NCBI RefSeq assembly: GCF_023806125.1
Contig: NZ_JAMSKT010000017.1
Location: 6,470 to 70,469 of the forward strand
Length of the DNA stretch: 64,000 bases
Source: Clostridium caldaquaticum
GTDB taxonomy: Bacteria > Bacillota > Clostridia > Clostridiales > Clostridiaceae
Direction: 5' to 3'
Positions 26,300-35,317 of the stretch are shown piece by piece. Below the pieces are notes generated by a model that saw nothing but the letters and a program-made list of their open reading frames with translations, had not been told where the DNA came from and searched no databases. How positions within the stretch are numbered: position 1 is the stretch's first letter; each line of letters starts with the position of its first letter. A program made the translations under genes and the position numbers.

Positions 26300-27598
26300 A
26301 TGGTAAAAAAATATATTGCATATATGACTTTATTATTTATTGTTATTTTATTAGTCATAGGATGTAGTAATTTTTTAACGAATGAATCAAAAGAATTAAT
26401 TGATAGACAGGCTCAATTTTCTGAAAAAAATGTAAAATTGAAAGTAATTACTTGGACTGACGAAAAGATTCCAATGGAAAAAATAATTACAGAATTTAAT
26501 AAAAAATTTCCTAATATTACTGTTGAATGTACTATAATATCATCAATAGATTATGTAGACAGTATAAATAAATTTCTTGCTAATAAGGAGAATATAGATT
26601 TAATTTGCATAGTTTCTCCCGATATGTATTCTCAGCTTGCAGATAATAAACAACTAGAACCACTTAATGATTTTGTTTACAGAGATAAATTTGATATGTC
26701 TCCATATGGAAATGTTATAAATGATTTAACTTTTGAAGGAAAATATTATGCTGTTCCTTATAGAAATAATGTATTTCTTATGTATTACAATAAAACTATA
26801 TTTGACAATGCAGGTATACCATATCCTACAGAAAATTTTACCTGGGATGATTTTAGAAAAACTGCTAAAAAATTGACCAAAGGTTCTGGAAAGGATAAAA
26901 TCTGGGGAGCTTTTATTCAAGCATATCCGTATTTATGGACGATTTCTGCACTTCAAAATGGAAAAAGCTTACTAGATGATGATTTGACTCCTTTTATAGA
27001 TGCCTTACAGTTTACTGTTGATCTTCAAAATGACGGCAGTGTGCTTACAGCAGCACAAATTAAAGAACAGGGGCTGATTAAAGGGGGGTCGGTTACTATG
27101 TTTGGAGGTAATAAAGTTGCAATGATGCCTATGGGGGAATGGACAGCATGGCAGCTTCGGGCTATGAAAAACAGAGAAAATTTTCAATGGGATGTTGCCC
27201 CAATGCCATATCCTAAAGGAGGCAGTCCAAATGTGACTATAGGTTCATCAACTTTAATGGGTATTTATGCTAATTCTAAAAATAAAGAAGCAGCTTGGGA
27301 ATTTCTTAAATATTATTGTGGTGAAGAAGGGGCTTGTATATATGCTGAAAATGGCAGTATTCCTGGAGCTGTAACATCTCATGTGAAAAAGATATACGTA
27401 GGTGATAACACGAAAGATCCTAAAAATATAGGAGCATTTTTAAATTCCGTAATAGAGCCTTGTATGCCGGTATTTCCAAAATCCAGCCAGCTTTCAAAAT
27501 TAGTTGAAGAAGAATTTCAACTTGCAATGAATGGAATAAAAACTCCAGAAGAAGCAGTACGTGCAGTAGAAAAACGGCGGAAGGAATTAATGAAATAA
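26300..27598 (+). CDS. Orphan sugar-type solute-binding lipoprotein
   Basis: A 432-aa family 1 extracellular solute-binding protein. The signal peptide ends in VIGC. The mature protein shows MalE-like signatures (VITWTDEKIPMEKIITEFNKKFP, MYYNKTIFDNAGI, VAMMPMGEW). ATG 26300 with AAGGGG gives the lipoprotein start, although the frame opens at 26264. No permease or ATPase genes adjoin it, so it either serves a transporter encoded elsewhere or acts as an extracytoplasmic receptor for the nearby sensor kinase (inference). Confidence 0.85.
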   Translation: MVKKYIAYMTLLFIVILLVIGCSNFLTNESKELIDRQAQFSEKNVKLKVITWTDEKIPMEKIITEFNKKFPNITVECTIISSIDYVDSINKFLANKENIDLICIVSPDMYSQLADNKQLEPLNDFVYRDKFDMSPYGNVINDLTFEGKYYAVPYRNNVFLMYYNKTIFDNAGIPYPTENFTWDDFRKTAKKLTKGSGKDKIWGAFIQAYPYLWTISALQNGKSLLDDDLTPFIDALQFTVDLQNDGSVLTAAQIKEQGLIKGGSVTMFGGNKVAMMPMGEWTAWQLRAMKNRENFQWDVAPMPYPKGGSPNVTIGSSTLMGIYANSKNKEAAWEFLKYYCGEEGACIYAENGSIPGAVTSHVKKIYVGDNTKDPKNIGAFLNSVIEPCMPVFPKSSQLSKLVEEEFQLAMNGIKTPEEAVRAVEKRRKELMK

Positions 27599-27668
27599 AA
27601 TACAGCAACTTAAATCAATTATAAAAAATTGTTTATTTTTAAATAAATTATGATATTATATAAATAAG

Positions 27669-27802
27669 AAATGCTTAGTGCTGGTAAAACACTAAGCATC
27701 CTAAGAACATTTATTTTGTTTTAGGGTTATTGGACGAATTGAATAGGTATTTAATTAATAGAGACTAGAGCACTAATCATTGGAGGATGGGTGCTTTTTC
27801 TC
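27669..27802 (+). other. Tandem hairpins between convergent genes
   Basis: ATGCTTAGTG/CACTAAGCAT (27671-27680 with 27690-27699) is followed by a CCTAA/TTAGG hairpin and, after a linker, by AGCAC/GTGCT with a T-tract (ends about 27800). The last is terminator-like on the plus strand. The order resembles a structured 3' UTR or an expression platform, but I recognise no riboswitch consensus. Confidence 0.45.
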
Positions 27803-27830
27803 TTTGCTGTTAATTTTGGAAAATATAATT

Positions 27831-28790
27831 TTAACTATTCCCCGAATCGCTTATATCTACCAATTCATCAGGGTATGGAGATAAAATAGTCTGCTGCAAT
27901 ATATATTCTTCGTTATACTCAATAGCATAGCCTTTTAAAAGATGAATTAATACGCTCAGCGGAATTTTATTTTCTCTGTATTTTTCTAAAGTGTTCAGAA
28001 AAAAATCTTTTTCCTTAGAAGAAAGCTTATCGGAAAAATAGCCGAATATATGCTGAAGAGCATTGATTATGCTTGTGTATCTTGGAGTTTTAGCAAAGGC
28101 TGAGGATAAGTGCTTTTCATAATCTTTTATCAGCTCATCGAAGCTATTTTTTTCATGATTTGCAATAATCCTTCCAAGGAGTTTCTGCTCCTTTTGATTA
28201 TAAGCCATGAATAAATATTTATTATCGCTTTGAAATTTTATTAATTCTGCCATAGAGTTTGATTTTTTTATTTGGCGAAACCTATAAAAAAGAAAAAGCT
28301 TAGTTAAAAAATGCTCTCTTATTTTAAAATTGGTTAACCTTCCTTCTTCTTCAATAGCCTTTTCAGAAAACTTTTCTAAAACAGCTTTGGCAAATAGGCC
28401 TGAACCTTTTACAGAGCCGCTGGTATTTTCTTTTCCTAAAAATATTTTTACATCTTTTATACCGCAGGAAGGTGAACGTCCCTTTAATATAAAGCCATCT
28501 ATTTCAGGCAGAGAGGATAAAAAATCTTCTGAGAATTTGTTCATATCTGCAGTTAAGTCCTTGCCAGTAGAAGGCTGATAGAGAATAAGATTATTCTTTT
28601 CTGAAACAACACGAATAGGGTCTCTTGGAATTGGAAGCCCTATGCCTACTTCGGGACAAACTGTTATATAGTTAACAAAATTACCTAATTTTTGGACAAA
28701 TTTATCAGGCTTTATATCACCGTTATACCTGCAGTAGTCAAATCCAAGGCATCTGCTTACAACTACAGTTGGTTTTAAATTATTTTCCAT
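27831..28790 (-). CDS. DUF523-DUF1722 fusion protein (YbgA-like)
   Basis: A 319-aa protein. The N-terminal half (about 8-150) is DUF523, with three conserved Cys contexts (VSRCLG, TVCPEVGIG, SPSCGI) that in the characterised TudS members bind a [4Fe-4S] cluster for thiouracil desulfuration. The C-terminal half (about 195-310) is DUF1722/YbgA (KYLFMAYNQKEQKLLGRIIAN, TSIINALQHIFGYFSDKLS). GAGGT precedes the ATG. Single gene. Desulfuration or sulfur trafficking is plausible by family; the YbgA half is of unknown function. Confidence 0.85.
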   Translation of the reverse strand: MENNLKPTVVVSRCLGFDYCRYNGDIKPDKFVQKLGNFVNYITVCPEVGIGLPIPRDPIRVVSEKNNLILYQPSTGKDLTADMNKFSEDFLSSLPEIDGFILKGRSPSCGIKDVKIFLGKENTSGSVKGSGLFAKAVLEKFSEKAIEEEGRLTNFKIREHFLTKLFLFYRFRQIKKSNSMAELIKFQSDNKYLFMAYNQKEQKLLGRIIANHEKNSFDELIKDYEKHLSSAFAKTPRYTSIINALQHIFGYFSDKLSSKEKDFFLNTLEKYRENKIPLSVLIHLLKGYAIEYNEEYILQQTILSPYPDELVDISDSGNS

Positions 28791-28878
28791 TGCTATACCT
28801 CGTGCATTTTTTTAATGATTTTATTTTACCAAAATTTAAGTAATATATGCAATCTTAGGTAATAATTCTATGGAATTA

Positions 28879-29775
28879 TTAATTTTCTGTATAGGTTTTG
28901 CTGTAATTTATTGCAAAATTACGAAAAAGCTGAACAGTAGGACTCATATATTTATCCTTCATATAAGCAATATAAATAAAACGTTCATGAGGCGGATTTA
29001 AAATTGGCAGAACTTTTACATCAAAATGATTCAGCATCCATATATGCGGTACAACAGCAATGCCGTAATTTATAGAGACAAGTCCCGCAACAGCGCTGTC
29101 CTCTTCAACTTCACATATAATTTTTGGAGTAATATTAACTTTGTTAAAAAGATTGTCTATTATGGGGCGAATACCGCTTTCTTTACTGTAATATACAAAG
29201 GGGAAAGGAGCAGTATCTTTTAAATCAATGCTGTCATAAGCTGCAAGAGGGTGTTTATTTGAAACAATGAGTACAAGTTCCTGCTCAATTAAAGGTATAA
29301 AATTAATATCAGGTTCATTTGCTGCAAAAGAGCAGAATGCCAAATCGAATTTTTCCTCTTTAAGACCTTTAATAATAGCTTGGGTAGTTCCCTGGCTGAA
29401 GTTAAAGGATATATTTTCAAAGTCCTTGTTGCTGAAAAATTTTTGTATCATTTTAGGTACAAAATGCGGGCCTAAAGTATAAATAAAAGCTAAATCAACA
29501 GTACCATGAGAGGGACTAATAAGCTCTCTTAGTTCTTTTTCACCTTTTTCAAGTTCGCTTAGTGCATTATCTACATAATTAAGAAAAAAACGGCCATACT
29601 TTGTTAAACGAACGTTTCTTCCCCGCTTTTCAAAGAGATAAGTTCCTAAATCTTTTTCCAGTTCAGAAATAGCATAAGTTAAAGTAGGCTGGGTTATAGA
29701 CAGCTTTTCTGCTGCCAGTGTATAATGTTCAAGTTTTGCTAAAACTCTAAAATACTCTAGATGTTTTAAGTTCAC
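28879..29775 (-). CDS. LysR-family regulator of the hydroaromatic cluster
   Basis: A 298-aa LysR-type regulator. The N-terminal winged helix-turn-helix (MNLKHLEYFRVLAKLEHYTLAAEKLSITQPTLTYAISELE begins at residue 1) is followed by a substrate-binding sensor domain. Start is GTG 29775 with GGAAGG upstream. It is divergent from the reductase gene at 30047, the usual LysR arrangement, and two LysR-type boxes lie in the shared region. The probable co-inducer is an intermediate such as shikimate, quinate or dehydroshikimate (inference). Confidence 0.9.
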   Translation of the reverse strand: MNLKHLEYFRVLAKLEHYTLAAEKLSITQPTLTYAISELEKDLGTYLFEKRGRNVRLTKYGRFFLNYVDNALSELEKGEKELRELISPSHGTVDLAFIYTLGPHFVPKMIQKFFSNKDFENISFNFSQGTTQAIIKGLKEEKFDLAFCSFAANEPDINFIPLIEQELVLIVSNKHPLAAYDSIDLKDTAPFPFVYYSKESGIRPIIDNLFNKVNITPKIICEVEEDSAVAGLVSINYGIAVVPHIWMLNHFDVKVLPILNPPHERFIYIAYMKDKYMSPTVQLFRNFAINYSKTYTEN

Positions 29776-29819
29776 TTAATTTCCTTCCTTCCTTTTTTAT
29801 ATATCAATAGTATAACAAA

Positions 29820-29894
29820 ATTCATAGAAAAATTCTATTAATTAAGCTAAAAATATCGATTAGATTTATAATAAAATTCATATTATAATAGAAT
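29820..29894. promoter_or_regulatory. LysR-type binding boxes in the divergent region
   Basis: ATAG-N7-CTAT (29824-29838, a perfect 6-bp dyad) fits the T-N11-A LysR box. ATTC-N11-GAAT (29876-29894) is a second dyad about 55 bp away with a TATAAT inside it. Together they could be the recognition and activation sites for the regulator at 28879. Confidence 0.55.
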
Positions 29895-30046
29895 TGCGTT
29901 AATGATTTAACAACATAAAATGGTTTTGATAAAGATGTTCAATTTCTAAACTGATTTATAGAATAATAAAAGTAAGCTGTATACGTGAAAATCAGTAACA
30001 TATAGTAAGTTTCATATTAGTTAGAATTAAATATGGAGGTAAAAAT

Positions 30047-32149
30047 ATGACAAAATACCCTAATATTTTTAGCCCATTTAAGGTTAAAAACATGACAATA
30101 AAAAATAGGATAATAATGCCGCCAATGGGTACAAATTATGCAGGACAAAATGGCGAGATTAACGCTGAACATATTAAGTATTATGAGCAAAGAGCTAAAG
30201 GGGAAACAGGATTAATAATAGTAGAAAATGCAGCAGTTGATTTTCCTTTAGGATCAAATGGTACAACACAGCTTAGAATCGACCATGACAGTTTTATACC
30301 AGCACTTTATAAGCTTACAGAAAGACTTCATAAATATGGTGCTTGTGTGGCAATGCAGATTAACCATTCAGGTGCTTCTGCAGTTCCAGACAGAATAGGC
30401 TGCCAGCCGGTTTCATCTTCAAATATTCCTTCTAAAACTGGAGGAGCAGTTCCAAGACCATTAGAAAAAGAAGAAATATTAGATATAGTTGAAAAGTACG
30501 GAAAAGCAGCAAGAAGAGTGCAGATAGCCGGATTTGATGCGGTAGAAATACATGCTGGTCACTCATATTTGATTTGTCAATTCTTATCCCCTATTTATAA
30601 TAAGCGTGAGGATGAATTCGGCGGAAGTCTTAAAAATAGAGCTAGATTTGCAAGAATGGTAATTGACAGTGTAAGAGCAAATGTAGGACCAATGTTTCCG
30701 ATTTTCCTTAGAATTAGTGCAGATGAGCTTCTAGAGGGAGGAAACACTTTAGAAGACATTCTAAAAATATTAGAGTACTTAAATGATGAAGTAGACGTAT
30801 TTAATGTTTCAGCAGGGCTTAATGATTCTCTTCAATATCAAATAGACAACATGAATCTTGAAGACGGATGGCGTTCATATATGTCTAAGGCAGTAAGAGA
30901 AAAATTCAATAAACCAACAATAACAACAGGAAATATAAGAAATCCAGAAGTTGCTGAGAAACTTTTAGCTGAAGGACATGCTGATTTAATAGGAATTGGT
31001 CGTGGATTAATTGCAGATCCTAATTGGGTTTTAAAAGTTAGAACTAACCAGGAAGATATGATAAGAAAATGTATCTCCTGTAATATAGGATGTGCTGGGC
31101 ATAGAATAGGTTTAAACAGACCTATAAGATGTACTATGAATCCAGATACTATATATGAAGATGCTTATAAGAGCAGAAGAGTTAAAAAGCCAACAAATGT
31201 AGTAGTTATCGGTGGCGGAACTGCTGGACTTGAAGCAGCCTGCACTGCTGCAGAAGTAGGATGTACAACTTTCTTATTTGAACAAAAGAAAGAGTTAGGC
31301 GGACTTGCAAGAGAAATCTCCAAGCTTCCAGACAAGAATAGAATTTCATGCCTGCCTAAATATTTAATAAATAGAGCTGGAAAGTTAAATAATTTAATTG
31401 TTTATACCGATACAAAAGCACATGTAAAAGCTATTGAAAATCTTAAACCTGACGTTATAGTAAATGCTACTGGTTCCAAACCATTACTGCCTCCTATTAA
31501 AGGTCTGTTAGAACGTATCGATAAAGAAGGAGAAAAGATATACTCAATTATTGGACTTTTAAATAATATTGATAAGTTTGAAAATGTTAAAGGCATGAAA
31601 ATAGCAGTTGTAGGCGGAGGAGCTGTAGGACTTGATGTTGTTGAGTTCTTTGCAGAAAGAGGAGCAGAGGTTTCAATAGTTGAAATGATGCCTATGCTTG
31701 GAAGAGACTTAGACGTAATAACTAAGCTTTCAATGATGGATATTATTAAGAAACATAATGTAGATGTCCATACAAGTACAGCACTAGTTGAAGTAGCTTC
31801 AGATCATTTTAAAGTAAAGAAAGATGATATAGAATTAAACTTAGAGTTTGATTATGGATTTGTATGTCTTGGTATGAGATCTGAAAATTCAGGACTGAAT
31901 GAACTGCTTGAGTATTTTGGAGATAAAAATGTAGAAATAATTAATATCGGTGATAGTGCCAGAACAAGAAAGATAATAGACGGTATGGCAGAAGGCAGAG
32001 ATATAATACTTACATTAGAAAAGATAGGTGCATTGCAGGAATATAATACAGATGCAGCAGTTCATGTAATTAATATAGGGAATATTGTAAAGCCTAGAAA
32101 GACAAAAGAAGATAATTCAATAGCCGTTCAAAACATAAAAGCAATATAA
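30047..32149 (+). CDS. Old yellow enzyme/FAD/Fe-S reductase (enoate reductase-like)
   Basis: A 700-aa reductase of the 2,4-dienoyl-CoA/enoate/NADH-flavin type. An N-terminal FMN TIM barrel (about 1-345, HSYLICQFLSP, FGGSLKNRARF) is followed by a [4Fe-4S] motif C-x2-C-x3-C with a fourth Cys (KCISCNIGC...RCTMNP) and a C-terminal FAD/NAD(P) module (VVVIGGGTAGLEAA, IAVVGGGAVGLD). GGAGG precedes ATG 30047. Members reduce activated C=C bonds. Beside YdiB, AroD and transporters, a candidate substrate is an alpha,beta-unsaturated hydroaromatic such as dehydroshikimate or a derivative (inference). Confidence 0.88.
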   Translation: MTKYPNIFSPFKVKNMTIKNRIIMPPMGTNYAGQNGEINAEHIKYYEQRAKGETGLIIVENAAVDFPLGSNGTTQLRIDHDSFIPALYKLTERLHKYGACVAMQINHSGASAVPDRIGCQPVSSSNIPSKTGGAVPRPLEKEEILDIVEKYGKAARRVQIAGFDAVEIHAGHSYLICQFLSPIYNKREDEFGGSLKNRARFARMVIDSVRANVGPMFPIFLRISADELLEGGNTLEDILKILEYLNDEVDVFNVSAGLNDSLQYQIDNMNLEDGWRSYMSKAVREKFNKPTITTGNIRNPEVAEKLLAEGHADLIGIGRGLIADPNWVLKVRTNQEDMIRKCISCNIGCAGHRIGLNRPIRCTMNPDTIYEDAYKSRRVKKPTNVVVIGGGTAGLEAACTAAEVGCTTFLFEQKKELGGLAREISKLPDKNRISCLPKYLINRAGKLNNLIVYTDTKAHVKAIENLKPDVIVNATGSKPLLPPIKGLLERIDKEGEKIYSIIGLLNNIDKFENVKGMKIAVVGGGAVGLDVVEFFAERGAEVSIVEMMPMLGRDLDVITKLSMMDIIKKHNVDVHTSTALVEVASDHFKVKKDDIELNLEFDYGFVCLGMRSENSGLNELLEYFGDKNVEIINIGDSARTRKIIDGMAEGRDIILTLEKIGALQEYNTDAAVHVINIGNIVKPRKTKEDNSIAVQNIKAI

Positions 32150-32161
32150 TATTTATAATAA

Positions 32162-32237
32162 CTTGCTATTCTGCTTTGCATAAGCTGCAGCAGAATAGCA
32201 AGAATAATAACATTATATGTTAAGTTAATAACTTAAC
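32162..32237 (+). repeat. Long hairpin and dyad before the ydiB-like gene
   Basis: CTTGCTATTCTGCT (32162-32175) pairs perfectly over 14 bp with 32189-32202 and lacks a T-tract. GTTAAGTT-AAT-AACTTAAC (32219-32237) is a separate 8-bp dyad. They could separate the reductase message from downstream genes and mark an operator or RNA processing site. Confidence 0.5.
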
Positions 32238-32287
32238 ACACTAAAGGTTTCATAGAAGTAATATTTTTATAAAAGGAGAGATTTATT

Positions 32288-33160
32288 ATGGCAGAACGTA
32301 TAACAGGACACACAGAACTTATTGGATTAATTGCTTATCCTATAAGACACTCAAGTTCACCTAGAATGCACAATGAAGCATTTGCAAAGCTAGGACTTGA
32401 CTATGCATACTTAGCATTTGAAGTTGATAACAGCACATTGGAAGATACTATTAAAGGCTTTAGAGCAATGAAGGTAAGAGGATGCAACGTATCTATGCCA
32501 AATAAAACAGTTGTTCATAAGTATCTTGATAAATTATCACCTGCAGCTGAGCTTTGCGGAGCAGTAAATACAATTGTAAATGACAATGGAGTTTTAACTG
32601 GACATATTACTGACGGAATTGGATTTATGTCAGCTTTAAAAGATGCAGGCATTGATATAATAGGAAAGAAAATGACTATAGTTGGAGCAGGCGGTGCTGC
32701 AACTGCTATACAAGTTCAGGCGGCTTTAGATGGAGTAGCTGAAATATCTATATTCAATGTTAAGGACAGTTTCTTTGAAAGAGCACAAAAAACAGTAAAA
32801 GACATAAATGAAAAGACAAACTGTAAAGCTACATTATATGATTTAGCTGATTTAGATGCATTAAAGAGAGAAATAGAGAGCAGCTTTATATTCACAAATG
32901 CAACAGGAGTTGGAATGAAGCCGCTGGAAGGACAGACTTATATTCCAGATAAATCTTTCTTCCGTCCTGACTTAGTTGTAGTAGATATTATTTACTCACC
33001 AACAGAAACAGCTATGCTTAAGATGGCAAAAGAAGTTGGATGCAGAACAATGAATGGTCTTGGCATGATGCTTTTCCAAGGAGCAGCAGCTTTTGAATTA
33101 TGGACAGGACAGCCTATGCCTATTGCTCATATTAAAGAAGTTATGAATATTAAATATTAA
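32288..33160 (+). CDS. Quinate/shikimate dehydrogenase, YdiB-like
   Basis: A 290-aa AroE-superfamily enzyme. It shows shikimate-site residues (SSSPRMHNEAF, VSMPNKTVVHKY, ITDGIGF) and a Rossmann GAGGAA motif. It is closer in pattern to E. coli YdiB than AroE: VSMPNK, VGMKPLEG and MLFQGAAAFELWTGQPMP are YdiB-like. YdiB uses both quinate and shikimate with NAD or NADP. AAAGGAG precedes ATG 32288. The MFS gene follows after 29 bp. In a catabolic context it would oxidise quinate or shikimate to 3-dehydro forms, or reduce them; it could also supply shikimate for biosynthesis. Confidence 0.85.
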   Translation: MAERITGHTELIGLIAYPIRHSSSPRMHNEAFAKLGLDYAYLAFEVDNSTLEDTIKGFRAMKVRGCNVSMPNKTVVHKYLDKLSPAAELCGAVNTIVNDNGVLTGHITDGIGFMSALKDAGIDIIGKKMTIVGAGGAATAIQVQAALDGVAEISIFNVKDSFFERAQKTVKDINEKTNCKATLYDLADLDALKREIESSFIFTNATGVGMKPLEGQTYIPDKSFFRPDLVVVDIIYSPTETAMLKMAKEVGCRTMNGLGMMLFQGAAAFELWTGQPMPIAHIKEVMNIKY

Positions 33161-33189
33161 TTTTAATAAAAACTGAGGGGGAGAACAAA

Positions 33190-34440
33190 ATGGAACAGAA
33201 TAATAAGAAATACTATTTAACAGCATTTGTACTTTATTTAAACTATTTTATCCACGGTATTGGAGTTTCTATATTAGCTCAATATAAGCAGCAGTTTGCC
33301 ATGCAATGGGGAGCAAAGAAACTAGCAAATGGCAGCTTTGATGTAAGTTCAGTTGTTATGGTTATTGCTGCATTAGGTCTTGGACGTTTAATTGCTCTTC
33401 CTATTGCAGGACCTCTTTCAGATAAACTTGGAAGAAGAATAGCTTCTTTAATAGGTATTGTATCTTACATTATATTCTTCGTAGGTATTGCATTATCTCC
33501 AAGTGCATCTGTTGCTTATTTGTTTGCTTTAATGGGTGGTATTGCTAACTCATTCCTTGATACAGGAGTTATACCTGCTTGTATGGAAATATTAGTTAAG
33601 TCAACTGGACTTGCAACTATTTTAACAAAGCTTGGAGTATCATTAGGACAGTTTGTACTTCCTATGATGCTTGGCTATGTAGCAGGAAACCAGATGTCCT
33701 ATAAAACTTTATTCTTTGTAATGCCTGCATTATTTGTTATTATAGCTGTTTTCACAGCAATTATGCCAATGCCTAAATCTTCTTCTGTTAAAAATAGCAG
33801 CGTTAAAGAGGAATCATTGCTTAAGAAGATTAAATCAGTTAAGTTTACACCAACAAGCATTGCATTAATATTAATTGGTTTTACTTGTACCTCAACTTTC
33901 CAGTTATGGTTAAATTGTATTCAGGAATTTGCTAAATCAACAGGACTAAAGAACCCAAGTGTTATTCAGTCATATTATTCAATAGGTACAATCATTGCGG
34001 TTTTAGTTACAGCTGCATTAGTAGGAAAATCAGTAAAACCTGTTAAGATTTTGTTTGTATATCCGCTTATTGCATTAATTATGCTTGTAATTGTTTATGT
34101 TGTAAAGACACCGCAAATCACTATAATTGGGGGATTTGTAATTGGTTATTCAGCAGCAGGCGGAGTTCTTCAAATGGCTACTGCAACAATCAATGATATG
34201 TTCCCTACTATTAAAGGAACTATCACAAGCATTATTATGATAGCATCAAGTGCTGCAAACTATGCTGTTTTATCAGTAGCAGGTGCTATTACTAGAGCTT
34301 ATGGTGTTGAAGGTCCAAAATATGTATTATTACTTAACATAGGTATTACATTTGTGGGAGTTTTACTTGCATTATATGTTAATATGAGTTATGCTAAAGC
34401 TACAGCTAAGGCAGATAGCGGTGCAGCTGTGCTAGAATAG
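33190..34440 (+). CDS. MFS transporter, YdiN/YdiM-like
   Basis: A 416-aa major facilitator with about 12 predicted helices. Motif A is present (GPLSDKLGRR), and the N-terminus (LYLNYFIHGIGVSILAQ) and LDTGVIPACMEI resemble E. coli YdiN/YdiM, which lie beside ydiB and aroD. AGGGGG precedes ATG 33190. It follows ydiB closely and is closed by a terminator. Likely import of quinate, shikimate or an analogue (inference from synteny). Confidence 0.8.
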   Translation: MEQNNKKYYLTAFVLYLNYFIHGIGVSILAQYKQQFAMQWGAKKLANGSFDVSSVVMVIAALGLGRLIALPIAGPLSDKLGRRIASLIGIVSYIIFFVGIALSPSASVAYLFALMGGIANSFLDTGVIPACMEILVKSTGLATILTKLGVSLGQFVLPMMLGYVAGNQMSYKTLFFVMPALFVIIAVFTAIMPMPKSSSVKNSSVKEESLLKKIKSVKFTPTSIALILIGFTCTSTFQLWLNCIQEFAKSTGLKNPSVIQSYYSIGTIIAVLVTAALVGKSVKPVKILFVYPLIALIMLVIVYVVKTPQITIIGGFVIGYSAAGGVLQMATATINDMFPTIKGTITSIIMIASSAANYAVLSVAGAITRAYGVEGPKYVLLLNIGITFVGVLLALYVNMSYAKATAKADSGAAVLE

Positions 34441-34449
34441 TATTTTAGG

Positions 34450-34485
34450 CAAGAAGAATATGGCTTAAGTATTCTTCTTGTTTTT
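34450..34485 (+). terminator. Terminator between MFS gene and aroD
   Basis: An 11-bp stem CAAGAAGAATA/TATTCTTCTTG followed by five T. It divides the cluster, so aroD depends on readthrough or its own promoter. Confidence 0.85.
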
Positions 34486-34529
34486 CCAATATAATATTTT
34501 AAAATATATTAAGGAGTCTGGAGAGAATT

Positions 34530-35294
34530 ATGAACACAGTAAAAGTTAAAAATGTAGTATTAGGTGATGGTATACCAAAAATCTGCGTACCTATAGTAGC
34601 AAAAACTAAAAAAGAAATAATAGAAGAAGCTTTAAGTATTGCAAGTTTACATGTAGATGTAGTAGAATGGCGAGTAGATTGGTTTGAAGATGTTTTTGAC
34701 ATAGAAAAGGTTGAGGATGTTTTAAAGGATTTGGTACATGCTTTAAATGGTATTCCTTTATTATTTACTTTCCGTACTTCTAAAGAAGGTGGAGAAAAAG
34801 CTATAGATGCAAAAGCTTATGCAGAGCTTAATAAATCAGTAGCAGCTACTGGTCTTGTAGATTTAGTAGATGTTGAAGCTTTTACAGGAGACGATGTTGT
34901 AAAAGATATAATTGAAAGTGCTCACAGCTTTGGTGTAAAGGTTGTTGCTTCAAATCATGATTTCAGTAAAACACCTTCTAAAGATGATATAATCTATCGT
35001 TTAAGGAAGATGCAGGATTTAGGAGCAGATATACCTAAAATTGCAGTAATGCCAAAATCCAAATTAGATGTTTTAGAATTATTAGAGGCTACAGTTATTA
35101 TGTCAGAAAAATATGCAGACAGACCAATAATCACTATGTCTATGGCAGGAACAGGTGTTATAAGCCGTCTGGCAGGTGAAGTATTTGGTTCTGCATTAAC
35201 CTTTGGAGCAGCAAAGAAGGCTTCAGCACCTGGACAGATAGGTGTAGAAGATTTATATGGAGTATTACAGTTACTTCATAAAAGCATGAACTAA
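34530..35294 (+). CDS. aroD: 3-Dehydroquinate dehydratase, type I
   Basis: A 254-aa type I dehydroquinase with a TIM barrel: EWRVDWF, TFRTSKEGG, SNHDF with catalytic His, and PKIAVMPK with the Schiff-base Lys. It interconverts 3-dehydroquinate and 3-dehydroshikimate. The aro biosynthetic operon at 38-45 kb contains no dehydroquinase, so this enzyme may serve biosynthesis as well as hydroaromatic use. GGAG lies before ATG 34530. It is followed by another terminator-like hairpin before the TRAP genes. Confidence 0.93.
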   Translation: MNTVKVKNVVLGDGIPKICVPIVAKTKKEIIEEALSIASLHVDVVEWRVDWFEDVFDIEKVEDVLKDLVHALNGIPLLFTFRTSKEGGEKAIDAKAYAELNKSVAATGLVDLVDVEAFTGDDVVKDIIESAHSFGVKVVASNHDFSKTPSKDDIIYRLRKMQDLGADIPKIAVMPKSKLDVLELLEATVIMSEKYADRPIITMSMAGTGVISRLAGEVFGSALTFGAAKKASAPGQIGVEDLYGVLQLLHKSMN

Positions 35295-35317
35295 ATAGCG
35301 ATATAGTAAAGGTATAT

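Noticed and set aside
27599-27830. A known riboswitch in the 27669-27802 hairpins
   Set aside because: No cyclic di-GMP, SAM, purine or other aptamer consensus is recognisable, and no same-strand gene follows closely.
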